From an uncultured Brevibacillus sp. (GTDB taxonomy: Bacteria; Bacillota; Bacilli; Brevibacillales; Brevibacillaceae), in contig NZ_CANMZW010000011.1 of NCBI RefSeq assembly GCF_947502445.1, positions 62,001 through 126,000 of the forward strand: 64,000 nucleotides of DNA, in the 5' to 3' direction. Position numbers and translations under genes: made by a program. The notes below the pieces were generated by a model, which was given only the letters and a program-made list of their open reading frames with translations, ran no database searches and had not been told where the DNA came from. Positions 17,266 to 26,529 of this stretch are shown here, piece after piece; within the stretch, counting starts at the first letter, position 1; every line of letters starts with the position of its first letter.

Positions 17266-18911
17266 GATTCCTTGTCTCCTTCACGCATGATCGCCTGCAA
17301 GCTTTCTTTTGCTGCTTCTTCGCCCGCAGCGAGATCGGCAAGCTTTTGGTGTACATCAGCCAGCTCACGTAGTGCCGCGAGCTTCTCATGCTGAGCCGCA
17401 CCCTCTGACCTCGCCTGCTCTTCCAATCGTGCTACTACCTGCTCGATAAAAGCAAGACCGACACGTCTGTACTCCAGCTTGATGCCAGCAGAAATATCGT
17501 TACAGTAATTCATGACATATTCACGCGATTGTGCCCCATCCTTGATGTGCTTGGCGAGAAACTCGGAGGTAATCTCGATTTTGGTCGCATGGACGCGAGC
17601 ATGATACTCGTCATCACGGATGTCATACACTTGTGGTTGTTTTCCCATCAGCTCTTTGAAATGGAAGTCGAGATTACCCGCCACCTTCTCACGGAACTCT
17701 GCCAGCAGCACTTCTTCACGCCGCGTACGCTCTTCCTCTGTCTTTTTGCCCGCGAATAAAAAGCCCAGCTTGAATCCAGGCTTGCGACTCTCCAAGTAGC
17801 TCTCTGCCGCTTCGTTTGTGCTGTAATAGGTCAGACGAGCGTTGTCGAGCAAAACGCCTAAGTCCTTCTCCATCTGTCTGCGAGCTTCCTGCGAACGATT
17901 TTCGAGTGCTTTTACATGCGACTGCGCCTCTTGCAAAGCAGCTGCAACTTCTTGTGCACTTCGGCTGTCAACACCTGCTACCTCCAGGCTGTCCAGCTTG
18001 CTTTCCAGCTCTTGACGGCTGCTTGTCTGGCTTGCTTTCAATACCTGGATGTGTTCGTCAATCAGATGTGCCGCTGCACTGCGTACACTTTCTGCAACCA
18101 GCTCTTCGCGATCCTTGATTAGCTTACCGAGCATGAGTCTGAACTCTTCATACTGATTCTCCAGATGATCCGGCTCAGCCAGTGAAGTGTAGTAAATGCC
18201 GTCTGGCTTGATATTCCAGGTAGCGAAAGCTTCTTCCACACTTTCCTTGTAGCTGTCGAAGTCCAGCTCGAAGTCCAGATGCTTGTCGATCATGTTGACG
18301 ACCAAATAAACCGGTTTGCCCCGGTCTTTCAGCGTTTTCGTGAAATTGAAGTTTTCCTCTGCCTGCACATGGTTGTAATCCATCATGTAGATGACGACAT
18401 CTGCCAAATGAAGGGCTGATTCTGTCGCGATTTTGTGTGCTGCATCAGTAGAATCGATACCTGGTGTATCCAGCAGGCTCGAATACTCATCCAAAAATGT
18501 GCCCGGATATGAAACCTCAACGGATTCGACGGTATCTCCATCAACAGCAAACTGCTTCAGCTTTTCCATCTCGGTATCTGGATCAAACGTGATGACTCCG
18601 TTTGCATTTGTATACACACGAGCTGCCTTTTCGCCACCACGAATCTTCACGACATTTGCACTCGTTGGAATCGGATTGGACGGTAGCAGTTGTACTCCAA
18701 GGAGTGTGTTGATCATCGTCGATTTCCCTGCAGAAAAGTGTCCGCAAAAAGCGATGTTCAGCTCCGCCCGCTTCGTTTTGTCAGCCAGCTGCAACAGCTT
18801 GGCAGGTGTTGTCTTGTCACCCTGTTCCTTCATCTGTTCAGCTAATTGTTCCCATGTATGTGCAAGCCGGGAAAAATCCGTTTCCCGTACCAATACCTGG
18901 CTATTAAGCAC
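17262..18911 (-). CDS. Bacterial dynamin-like GTPase, first half (D1-like)
   Basis: 549 residues from GTG 18911, with GAGGGTGGG about 6-8 bases upstream. The P-loop FCGHFSAGKSTMINTLLG lies at residues 55-72, the switch-2 motif is LLDTPGIDSTDAAHK, and VVNMIDKHLD is the G4 motif. A coiled helical region rich in Glu and Gln fills residues 280-540. The GHFSAGKS P-loop is that of the DynA D1 unit. It probably acts as a partner of the second dynamin in membrane remodelling. Gene order (D1 then D2) equals the domain order of fused DynA. Confidence 0.85.
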   Translation of the reverse strand: MLNSQVLVRETDFSRLAHTWEQLAEQMKEQGDKTTPAKLLQLADKTKRAELNIAFCGHFSAGKSTMINTLLGVQLLPSNPIPTSANVVKIRGGEKAARVYTNANGVITFDPDTEMEKLKQFAVDGDTVESVEVSYPGTFLDEYSSLLDTPGIDSTDAAHKIATESALHLADVVIYMMDYNHVQAEENFNFTKTLKDRGKPVYLVVNMIDKHLDFELDFDSYKESVEEAFATWNIKPDGIYYTSLAEPDHLENQYEEFRLMLGKLIKDREELVAESVRSAAAHLIDEHIQVLKASQTSSRQELESKLDSLEVAGVDSRSAQEVAAALQEAQSHVKALENRSQEARRQMEKDLGVLLDNARLTYYSTNEAAESYLESRKPGFKLGFLFAGKKTEEERTRREEVLLAEFREKVAGNLDFHFKELMGKQPQVYDIRDDEYHARVHATKIEITSEFLAKHIKDGAQSREYVMNYCNDISAGIKLEYRRVGLAFIEQVVARLEEQARSEGAAQHEKLAALRELADVHQKLADLAAGEEAAKESLQAIMREGDKES

Positions 18912-19108
18912 TTCTATCCCACCCTCTCCAGTATTCCTGCTCTCTCTACTACTCTCTATTCTACCATGCCGAATGTATCATACCTTATGGGGTTGTTCAA
19001 TTCTTTGTATGAAAGTTTATCCGTGGAATTTTCATCCGCATAATTTTCCTCTGTTCTGGAAAAAATCGCACTAACATGATATTCGCATCCTGAACGGGAG
19101 GGACTTCC

Positions 19109-20686
19109 ATGTTGCGCAGATTTTTGACGACGCGTCGCAAAAAGAAAACCTCCTCCCCTTTCATTAAAAAGGCATTGCAGCAGCAGTCGCCTCCTGTATT
19201 GTTGTCCACCCGACTGCAGGAAAACATGGAGACGATTAAAACCGAGCTAGGAGCTCCTCACGATCTGCTCATCCGCTCACTGTTGATCGGCAACACCCGC
19301 CATATGTGTGCGATAGTAGCCATTGACGGACTCGTGAATAGTGACATGTTGCACGATCAAGTGCTCAGCCATATTCAACTCATGATATCCATGGCAGGAA
19401 AAAGCGTTCCGGATGAGCCACAAACCATTCTCGGCCTGTTGTATGAGGAAGTACTTTCTGTCAGCGAACTCAATAAATCCTCAAACTTAATTGATATCAT
19501 TGATTGTGTTCTCTCCGGCGATATTGCCCTTTTTGTGGACGGGGCAAGTGAAGTCATCATCATCGACAGCAAAGGCTGGAAAACGCGTGCCACAGAAGAG
19601 CCTGTTTCGGAGGGCGTCGTCCGCGGTCCGCGGGATGGTTTCACGGAAAATATCCGTGACAATACAGTTCGCATCCGCCGACGGGTAAAGGATAAAAATC
19701 TGCGATTTGACGGCTCCTACGTGGGGGTTCGCAGTAAAACCGCGCTTATTATCGCCTATATTGACAGCATCGTCGATCCCGAGATGCTTAATGAAGTCAA
19801 GCGTAGAATCGCCACGATCGATATCGACGAGGTAGAGGAATCCGGCTTTGTTGAGCAGTGGATTGAGGATGATTTCTTGTCTCCCTTTCCGCAGATTCAT
19901 AATACGGAGCGACCCGACAAGGTGGCAGCCGCCCTGTTCCAAGGCCGTGTTGCCATTTTGCTTGACGGCACACCCATGGTCCTGATTTTGCCCATCACGA
20001 TCGGCTTGCTTCTGCACTCGCCAGAGGATTATTACGATCGGTGGATAGCTGGCACACTTGCTCGGCTGCTCCGCTACCTCGCTGCTTTTTTAGCTGTTTT
20101 TTCGCCTGCTTTTTATATCGCGCTGGTCACGTTTCATCCTGGACTTATTCCATCCGATCTCGCATTTTCGATTGCGGCTACACGGGATGGGGTTCCTTTT
20201 CCTGCCTTTGTAGAATCACTCATGATGGTCACCACGATGGAGCTGCTGCAAGAAGCAGGATTGCGCCTACCCAAACCGATCGGTCAAACAGTCGGGATTG
20301 TGGGAGGTCTGGTGATTGGAGATGCAGCCGTATCCGCCGGCATTGTCAGTCCGGTCATGGTTATCGTCGTTGCTCTCACAGCGATTGCTTCCTTTGCCAT
20401 TCCTTCGTATCCTTTGGCCATTGCGTTTCGGATGCTCCGTTTTCTCGCCATGTTTGCAGCTGCCATTTTTGGCATATACGGGGTCGTGCTGACCTTTATC
20501 ATGATCATGATCCATTTAACCAATTTGACGAGCATCGGCTATCCGTACCTGGCTCCTTTTACCCCGCAAATGCCGCAGGATTGGAAGGATTTGATCCTAC
20601 GAGCACCCATTACGTTTTTGCGGAAGCGACCTGGATCATTGCATCCCAAAGATGAAACACGCACCAGAACAGGGGACTCCACATGA
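19109..20686 (+). CDS. Spore germination protein, GerA-type A subunit
   Basis: 525 residues. The N-terminal half is soluble (LLIGNTRHMCAIVAIDGLVN, RDGFTENIRDNTVRIRRRVK), and the second half has several membrane segments with the family signatures GTPMVLILPI and VTTMELLQEAGLRLPKPIG, then a proline-rich end. This is the A subunit of a germinant receptor in the spore inner membrane. GGGAGG precedes the ATG by about 6 bases. It overlaps gerXB by 4 bases. No convincing sigma-G promoter was found by eye. Confidence 0.95.
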   Translation: MLRRFLTTRRKKKTSSPFIKKALQQQSPPVLLSTRLQENMETIKTELGAPHDLLIRSLLIGNTRHMCAIVAIDGLVNSDMLHDQVLSHIQLMISMAGKSVPDEPQTILGLLYEEVLSVSELNKSSNLIDIIDCVLSGDIALFVDGASEVIIIDSKGWKTRATEEPVSEGVVRGPRDGFTENIRDNTVRIRRRVKDKNLRFDGSYVGVRSKTALIIAYIDSIVDPEMLNEVKRRIATIDIDEVEESGFVEQWIEDDFLSPFPQIHNTERPDKVAAALFQGRVAILLDGTPMVLILPITIGLLLHSPEDYYDRWIAGTLARLLRYLAAFLAVFSPAFYIALVTFHPGLIPSDLAFSIAATRDGVPFPAFVESLMMVTTMELLQEAGLRLPKPIGQTVGIVGGLVIGDAAVSAGIVSPVMVIVVALTAIASFAIPSYPLAIAFRMLRFLAMFAAAIFGIYGVVLTFIMIMIHLTNLTSIGYPYLAPFTPQMPQDWKDLILRAPITFLRKRPGSLHPKDETRTRTGDST

Positions 20687-21789
20687 GTGCACAAACGCTT
20701 GCTGAAAAGTTGATAAGCAAAAATCATATGGGGATCAACATTGCCTCTGTGACGATCGGAGTCGGCATCCTCACGTTTCCCCGTACTTTGGCAAAAGCAA
20801 CCGGAGCGTTTGATGGTTGGATTTCGGTCATCCTGAGCGGATTAATTGCGTGGATAATTGGCTGGATGCTCGCCAAGCTAGCAGCACGCTTTCCCCGGCA
20901 AACGTTTTTTGAGTATACCTCCATCATTGCTTCCAAGCCGGTAGGATATGTGCTGACAGCTCTGGTCTGTGTATACACCATGATGTTCGTCTCATTCGAA
21001 ATCAGAGCCATTGGAAACATTTCCAAACAGTATCTGTTCTACAATACGCCAGTCGAAATGATTACCCTCAGCTTTTTGTTGATCGTCCAATATGCGGTTG
21101 CCGGGTCGCGCATTGCGATGCTGCGCTTGAACCTGCTGTTTCTCCCGGTTGTCTTTGTTGTGATAGCCATAGTGCTGCTGTTTACGACGCAACTGGTTGA
21201 AATCGAGAATGTACGCCCGTTTTTTTCCTCAGACTGGCGCTCCTTGCTCAAGGGCACAGAGGGAGTTGGTCTGTCCTATTCCGGCTTCGAAATCATTTTG
21301 TTTTACACCATGCTGATGCGAAATCCACAGGATGGACCACGGGCGATCGCGCTCGGGCTTGCCATACCCGTTCTGCTCTATTTAACGATTTATATGTTTG
21401 TCATCGGGGTGTTTTCGGCAGAGGTAGCTAAAAATCTCACCTACCCAACCATTGAGCTGGCCAAAGAGGTAGAAATCCCCGGCGGCTTTTTTGAACGTGT
21501 TGAATCGATCTTCTTCACCATTTGGATCATGACCATATTCAATACGAGCGCCATGTGGCTGGATATTACGATCATCAATCTGACTTCGATGTTTACACGG
21601 ATAACCAAGATTGTTTGGATTCTCATCCTCTCACCAATCGTCTATTTCATCGCAATGCTACCGCAAAATCTGGTCGACTTTTTCTCGTTTGCCGATAGAC
21701 TTACCTACTCTGGCTTTATCATTGTGTACCTCATTCCTATCATTCTCTTGCTTATGGCGAAGATGCGAGGGGTAAAAGGTCATGAATAA
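20683..21789 (+). CDS. Spore germination permease, GerA-type B subunit
   Basis: 368 residues with about ten membrane segments, an APC-superfamily transporter fold typical of GerXB (GVGILTFPRTLAKATGAFDG near the start). It is the ligand-recognition partner of the A subunit; for the family, amino acids or sugars are sensed. Starts in the 4-base overlap with the A gene and overlaps the C gene by 8 bases, so the three are made together. Confidence 0.95.
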   Translation: MSAQTLAEKLISKNHMGINIASVTIGVGILTFPRTLAKATGAFDGWISVILSGLIAWIIGWMLAKLAARFPRQTFFEYTSIIASKPVGYVLTALVCVYTMMFVSFEIRAIGNISKQYLFYNTPVEMITLSFLLIVQYAVAGSRIAMLRLNLLFLPVVFVVIAIVLLFTTQLVEIENVRPFFSSDWRSLLKGTEGVGLSYSGFEIILFYTMLMRNPQDGPRAIALGLAIPVLLYLTIYMFVIGVFSAEVAKNLTYPTIELAKEVEIPGGFFERVESIFFTIWIMTIFNTSAMWLDITIINLTSMFTRITKIVWILILSPIVYFIAMLPQNLVDFFSFADRLTYSGFIIVYLIPIILLLMAKMRGVKGHE

Positions 21790-22993
21790 GCGCATCGTTT
21801 CCCTTTGCCTGTTCGTCACCCTTTTGACCTTGGTAGCAGGATGCTGGGATCAGGTTCAAATTGAGGAACGAGGATTTGTCGTCGGTGTAACGATTGATGT
21901 TCCACGGTCCAGTGAAACGGAAAAAAAAGCGAATCAAGAGGCTCCTGACAAGCCTAAGGGCAAGCAGCGTTTTCTAATGACGCATCAAATCGTCATTCCC
22001 GGGGGTCTGATCTCAGGCTCGCAAGGAATCAGCGGCGGGCAAAATACGACAGATGAAGCCTTTCTCAATCTCTCCTCAGAGGGCGATTCCCTTTTTGAAG
22101 TATCACGCGAGCTGTCTACGCGCATCAGTAGAAACCCCTTTTATCAGCACTTGAAAATCCTTGTCGTATCAGAGGAGATCGCCCGTCAGGCATCAACGTT
22201 TACTGATGCAGTGGACATTCTTTTGCGAGACCCGGACTCGAGACGCAGCAGCAAGGTTTTCATTTCCAAAGGGGACGCCAGAAAGGTCATCGAGGTACGG
22301 CCCAAAACTGAAAAAATCCCTTCCCTTTATATCAATTCTGTAGGCGAAAACATCAACAAAAATTCGCGAATGCTACCCGAGGTCACAATTGGAGATGTGC
22401 ATCAGTATTTGTTGAATCAGTACAGCTTTGCCCTGCCGCGTATCGTAGCGGAAAAAGAAGAGGTGAAGGTCGCAGGCTCAGCCATTTTTTCCACAAAAAA
22501 TAAATTAATCGGCTTTTTGGGCGAAGAAGAAACAGAAGGTCTCAATTTTCTTACTGGCCACGTTAAAGGCGGATTGCTAAAAGCAAAGTACAAGGATAAC
22601 CTGATCGTTTTAAATATCCATGGAGCCAAGAAAAGCGTAGAAGCAGACATTCGGGACAAGAAACGCATCAAATTCACGATCAAGATTCAATGCGAAGGCA
22701 CGATTTTTGAATCCTATGCCAAAATCGATTTATTGAATGCAGCCATCATGCAACAGCTGCAAGCTGCCTTTGCCAAAGAAAATGAGCGCTTGTGCCGTGA
22801 CACTATCCGAAAAGTGCACCAGGATCTGAAAGCGGACGCCATTGGCCTTGGCAGCCATCTCAAGCAGAATCATTATTCCCTCTGGAAACAAATCAGGGAT
22901 GACTGGGAGCAGGGCCAAAAGCTTTTTGAAAAAAGCGAGATACATGTAGAAGCGAATGTCTACATCCGCAACATTGGAGGCATCAACAAGTAA
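21782..22993 (+). CDS. Ger(x)C family spore germination lipoprotein (C subunit)
   Basis: 403 residues. A lipoprotein signal is seen at the start: LFVTLLTLVAGCWD, lipobox VAGC with the lipidated Cys near residue 21, followed by the family WDQVQIEERGFVVGVTID. The rest matches the three-domain GerBC fold (LKILVVSEEIARQ, LPRIVAEKEE, ADAIGLGSHLKQNHYSLWKQI). Third subunit of the germinant receptor. Its end is 22 bases before a 49-residue ORF. Confidence 0.95.
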   Translation: MNKRIVSLCLFVTLLTLVAGCWDQVQIEERGFVVGVTIDVPRSSETEKKANQEAPDKPKGKQRFLMTHQIVIPGGLISGSQGISGGQNTTDEAFLNLSSEGDSLFEVSRELSTRISRNPFYQHLKILVVSEEIARQASTFTDAVDILLRDPDSRRSSKVFISKGDARKVIEVRPKTEKIPSLYINSVGENINKNSRMLPEVTIGDVHQYLLNQYSFALPRIVAEKEEVKVAGSAIFSTKNKLIGFLGEEETEGLNFLTGHVKGGLLKAKYKDNLIVLNIHGAKKSVEADIRDKKRIKFTIKIQCEGTIFESYAKIDLLNAAIMQQLQAAFAKENERLCRDTIRKVHQDLKADAIGLGSHLKQNHYSLWKQIRDDWEQGQKLFEKSEIHVEANVYIRNIGGINK

Positions 22994-23015
22994 GAAAAAT
23001 TAGGTGGTGCATAGG

Positions 23016-23165
23016 ATGACCAGAATTTTCGGAGCTATCCCTCCCTTTTTTACATTGGTAGGTGTCATTCTCTCGTTCTTGATCCCGTTTGTCGCTTACA
23101 AGATTACAAGCACGATAAAAAAGTACGGAGATCCCCCTTGGAAAAACGGGAACAACAGCGGGTAA
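23016..23165 (+). CDS. 49-residue membrane protein at the end of the ger operon
   Basis: Too short for a usual ORF cut-off, but the context is strong: it lies 22 bases after gerXC, has TAGGTGG upstream, and is directly followed by the operon terminator. The protein has one hydrophobic segment (PPFFTLVGVILSFLIPFVAY) and a short charged tail ending in WKNGNNSG. Some ger operons end with a small D subunit that modulates the receptor; those usually have two membrane segments, so this is a possible shortened analogue. Confidence 0.65.
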   Translation: MTRIFGAIPPFFTLVGVILSFLIPFVAYKITSTIKKYGDPPWKNGNNSG

Positions 23166-23168
23166 CGA

Positions 23169-23204
23169 AAAAGGGCAGCCGAAATGTATCGGACATGCCC
23201 TTTT
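23169..23204. terminator. Bidirectional terminator, ger operon and PfpI gene
   Basis: AAAGGGCA/TGCCCTTT stem, extended by CCGA/TCGG inside, with T5 tails on both strands. Confidence 0.9.
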
Positions 23205-23214
23205 TCATTGAATT

Positions 23215-23748
23215 TCATTCGTTTGCTTGTTCAGCCAGCAAATCAGCAAATGCTTTGGCGTAAGCAGGCAGATCTGGTGGACGGCGCGAACCGACGATGT
23301 GCCCGTCTACTACCACCTCTTCATCTACCCAAGTAGCTCCGGCGTTTTCGATATCATCCTTAATACCAGGCGTGGAGGTTGTTGTCACACCCCGCAGTAT
23401 TTTCGCAGAAGCAAGTACCCAGCCAGCGTGGCAAATATGGCCGATCGGTTTTTTCGCCTCATGCATAGCAGCTACGAACGACAGCACCTCTGGATAACGG
23501 CGCAGTTTATCTGGCGCCCATCCGCCCGGCACCAGCACACCTGCATAATCCGCCGGCTCAATTTCTGCCATGCCTTTATCCGTTTCACATGGAACGCCGT
23601 ATTTGCCTATGTACACATGATTTGCTTTTGGTCCAGCGAGATGAACGACGGCTCCTTCTTCACGAAGTCTCAGAACCGGGTACCACAGCTCCAAATCCTC
23701 AAACTCACTTTCAACAAAGCAAACGACTTGTTTCCCTGCAAGTCTCAC
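23215..23748 (-). CDS. DJ-1/PfpI family protein (type 1 glutamine-amidotransferase fold)
   Basis: 177 residues. The nucleophile elbow is GHICHAGW with the Cys; the conserved Glu is in VESEFEDLELWYP near residue 15, and LVPGGWAPDKLRR matches the PfpI subgroup. Proteins of this group act as general stress proteins, glyoxalase- or deglycase-like or as proteases; which applies here cannot be read from sequence. Convergent with the ger operon and sharing its terminator. Confidence 0.9.
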   Translation of the reverse strand: MRLAGKQVVCFVESEFEDLELWYPVLRLREEGAVVHLAGPKANHVYIGKYGVPCETDKGMAEIEPADYAGVLVPGGWAPDKLRRYPEVLSFVAAMHEAKKPIGHICHAGWVLASAKILRGVTTTSTPGIKDDIENAGATWVDEEVVVDGHIVGSRRPPDLPAYAKAFADLLAEQANE

Positions 23749-23827
23749 CGTATTCGCCTCCTTTTGTCATTCTTATTGTAGCAGGTAGCCGTCTAAAAGA
23801 CAGCCAGCTTGCCCTGAATGAAAAAAA

Positions 23828-23859
23828 GTGAGAAACAGGTCTAACTCACTGTTTCCCAC
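23828..23859 (-). terminator. Terminator downstream of tRNA-Leu
   Basis: Minus strand GTGGGAAACAG ... CTGTTTCTCAC stem with a T7 tail. It lies 120 bases after the tRNA and is the first strong terminator in that direction. A second perfect hairpin, CTTGGC-TAT-GCCAAG, is at 23872-23886. Confidence 0.75.
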
Positions 23860-23978
23860 CTTATTAGAAAACTTGGCTATGCCAAGCCTTTTGGCGGAGC
23901 CTTAGTTGCACTTATATTATCATCCTTACATTTTTAAACTCTCCGATAGTATAACAAAAAGCATATGTATAGTGCTGA

Positions 23979-24061
23979 TGGTGCCGGTAGAGGGACTTGA
24001 ACCCCCACGGTTTCCCTCACGATTTTGAGTCGCGCGCGTCTGCCAATTCCGCCATACCGGC
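23979..24061 (-). tRNA. tRNA-Leu (anticodon CAA)
   Basis: 83 bases including an encoded CCA. The acceptor stem GCCGGTA pairs with TACCGGC, discriminator A. The anticodon stem CGCGA/TCGTG frames loop CTCAAAA, giving anticodon CAA for the UUG codon. The D arm has GGCGGAATTGGCAGACG; the T arm has GGTTCAAGTCC. A long variable arm marks it as class II, as expected for leucine. Confidence 0.95.
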
Positions 24062-24215
24062 ATATAGTAGCAGGTCCTAAAAGCCTTGTTGATCCAACCG
24101 CATCTTTCGACATTATTCGCTAATTGCATCAACAATGAATTACTATATAGGTCATTCGGACGAAAAGCAACACCGGATTTTTTTACCAGCTACAAAAGCC
24201 CTATACACCAGGCTT

Positions 24216-25424
24216 TTATCCATTTATTTTCTCAAACGCTATCGGAAACTGCTTCACTCCGTAAACAAACGGGCTTGGAATCGGTGTAAGCTCTGTTCCT
24301 GAGACAAAACGAATATGCTGCAATCTCCGAGCGATGGCTTGTATCGCGATCTGGCCCTCTAAACGGGCGAGTGGCGCTCCCAGGCAAAAGTGAATACCGA
24401 AGCCGAAAGCGAGATGCGCATTTGGCTTTCGATCCACGATAAAGGTGTCAGGGTTTTGAAATTTTGCCTCGTCACGGTTGGCCGCTGCCACCCAGGATAT
24501 CACTTGCTCCCCCGCTTTGATTTGCGCATCCCCAATCTGCACATCCATGGTTGCTACACGCCCGATCGCTTGAACCGGCGGATAAAATCGCAGGACCTCC
24601 TCGATGAATCCAGGAATGAGCGTAGGCTGATCGCGAAGAGTCTGCTGCAATTTTTCATCCTCAGTCAGGCGGCGTACGGCATTTGTAATTAGATTGGTTG
24701 TCGTTTCGTTCCCCGCTGCTAAGAGAAGGATAGAGAATATGATAATTTCTTTATCGTCGAGCTTTTCTCCGTCAATCTCTGCCGACAAAAGTAGGGAAAT
24801 CAGGTCATCCTTTGGCTCCTGACGACGCAGCTTCATAATTTCCGCAAAGTACACATCCAGCTCTTCACGTGCCTGTGTTCTTTCCGCCATCACTTGAACG
24901 AATAGTTCTTCTGTATTTTTGGCTGGCCCCTTTACTAAAATATCCGACCAGTCTTTAAATAGCTTCCGATCCTTCGTCGGTACGCCTAACAGCTCCGCAA
25001 TAACGATGACAGGCAGCGGAACGGCGAGGTCGTGCACCACGTCCATCTTTCCCTCGTTTTGTACCGCATCCAGTAGCTCATCCGTAATTGATTGGATGCG
25101 TAGAGCCAGATCGGCTATCACCTTTGGCGTAAAGGCTTTACTGACCAATGCCCTCATTTGTGTGTGCCTTGGTGGGTCCATCATAAGGATCGACTCATTT
25201 TCCTCCCCACCTCTTCTCGATGAAAAGGTAGCCGTGTCCTTCAAAATGCGATGGACATCTTCATAGCGAAAGACATCCCAGCAACTTCGATTCTCATCAT
25301 AGCGAACAGGGGTTGTCTCCCGCAGTTGCGCAAAAATCGGAAAGGGGTTGAGCTTCTTCTCGATCGTATTTACATCTTCCATCGGTATGATATTTGCGTA
25401 CCGGGTCTTATTCGTAGTTTGCAT
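24216..25424 (-). CDS. Cytochrome P450 (soluble bacterial class, CYP109-like)
   Basis: 402 residues. The haem loop is FGFGIHFCLGAPLARLE with Cys347 as thiolate ligand, the I-helix is LLLAAGNETTTNLI with the oxygen-activating Thr, and the ExxR pair is in GFIEEVLRFYPP. No N-terminal anchor, so soluble; electron donors must be supplied elsewhere. The motifs are closest by eye to the CYP109/CYP107 group (like B. subtilis YjiB), which hydroxylates fatty acids, steroids or terpenoids. GGGAGAAATG precedes the ATG. It lies 88 bases after the anti-sigma gene, without an obvious terminator between, so it may belong to the ECF transcript. Confidence 0.93.
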   Translation of the reverse strand: MQTTNKTRYANIIPMEDVNTIEKKLNPFPIFAQLRETTPVRYDENRSCWDVFRYEDVHRILKDTATFSSRRGGEENESILMMDPPRHTQMRALVSKAFTPKVIADLALRIQSITDELLDAVQNEGKMDVVHDLAVPLPVIVIAELLGVPTKDRKLFKDWSDILVKGPAKNTEELFVQVMAERTQAREELDVYFAEIMKLRRQEPKDDLISLLLSAEIDGEKLDDKEIIIFSILLLAAGNETTTNLITNAVRRLTEDEKLQQTLRDQPTLIPGFIEEVLRFYPPVQAIGRVATMDVQIGDAQIKAGEQVISWVAAANRDEAKFQNPDTFIVDRKPNAHLAFGFGIHFCLGAPLARLEGQIAIQAIARRLQHIRFVSGTELTPIPSPFVYGVKQFPIAFEKING

Positions 25425-25512
25425 ATTTCATTTCTCCCATGCTTGTCTTCTTGGTGCATTCCTCCTCTATCGTCCCCATCCCATTCATTTTCATTCCTTA
25501 CACGTGGGGCAA

Positions 25513-26529
25513 CTACCAATTCCATACCTCGATCCTGCCCAAACGGAATTCATGGAACTCTGGATCTTGCCCGAGCTTCTCCAGCTCGCGCACAGGACCA
25601 GTGACAAGCGCACCATAGACTGTGATGCCATGCTTTTTCAGATAAGCAAGGCGTGGCTCATCGTAGCTTTCGAATCTGCTTTTCCCATTTGCCAGCACAT
25701 ACTCCAGGTCGGGAATAAACTGCTTTTCCGCACTCTCCACCGATTCGGTTAAATCAAAAGTCGTCTGTGACAGTCGTGATTTCTCGTCATAGAGCACTTC
25801 AGGTCTAAGTACTAAGAAAGGAACATAGGTCTCATCACCGCGAGAATGGGATGGCTCAAACGTCTTTAGCTCACCTGCATACACAGGCATTTGCAAAATA
25901 GAGACGTCGTAATTGGAAAGCAGCTTGCGCATTTGCTCCGGCGATTGCGGATCGATGGAGGACAGGGCCATTTCCGCCACATACCCGTCCGAGATATGCC
26001 CCAGCTGATCCCATATATAGTCCTGTTCTTTTCGTTCTTTGATCGGGCTGTCGCCAGTCAGTGAACGCGGCAACGCAAATTGAAATGTCCCATCTCGATC
26101 ATCCAATTCTTTGTTCTGATAGTTGATCTGATAGCTTATCTCTCCCCAGAAAGGCTTTTTTACGGTTACCGACCCGACAACGAGCTCCCATTTGCCAATC
26201 TGTTTGTATAATGGCATCGTCGTCTCCTGCGTCAGAAACGGAGACAGCTCAACGGACGTATGATCCCATTTGCCGACCTTCAATCCTGAGTAATGCGTCT
26301 CGATGAGGGTAGTAGCGTAACGAACCAATGTCTCTTCCTTTCCGAGCTGCTTGTAGCCGATCTGAATGGCCATCATATAGAGTGCATACAAAAACCAAAT
26401 GATCAACAGAATATGTACAATGTTTCGCCATAGCATAAATCGTGCTTTCCATACCATTCGTCTTGCTTTTTTCTCGTCCCATTGCAAGGCCGGCTCTTGC
26501 CAGTCCTTTAACAGCTTGTCATCTTCCAT
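25513..26529 (-). CDS. Membrane anti-sigma factor (Sigma_reg N/C type)
   Basis: 338 residues. Residues 1-30 are soluble and basic (EKKARRMVWKARFML), one membrane segment follows (about 34-55, NIVHILLIIWFLYALYMMAI), and a large extracytoplasmic region begins after it (SVTVKKPFWGEISYQINYQN). This order matches anti-sigma factors of the sigma-regulator N/C families that hold an ECF factor at the membrane. It overlaps the sigma gene by 11 bases. GGAGG precedes the ATG by about 7 bases. Confidence 0.8.
   Translation of the reverse strand: MEDDKLLKDWQEPALQWDEKKARRMVWKARFMLWRNIVHILLIIWFLYALYMMAIQIGYKQLGKEETLVRYATTLIETHYSGLKVGKWDHTSVELSPFLTQETTMPLYKQIGKWELVVGSVTVKKPFWGEISYQINYQNKELDDRDGTFQFALPRSLTGDSPIKERKEQDYIWDQLGHISDGYVAEMALSSIDPQSPEQMRKLLSNYDVSILQMPVYAGELKTFEPSHSRGDETYVPFLVLRPEVLYDEKSRLSQTTFDLTESVESAEKQFIPDLEYVLANGKSRFESYDEPRLAYLKKHGITVYGALVTGPVRELEKLGQDPEFHEFRLGRIEVWNW

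Noticed and set aside
17255..17270. Frameshift joining the two dynamins
   Set aside because: ATGA overlap plus a ribosome site before the second start is normal coupling, not an error.
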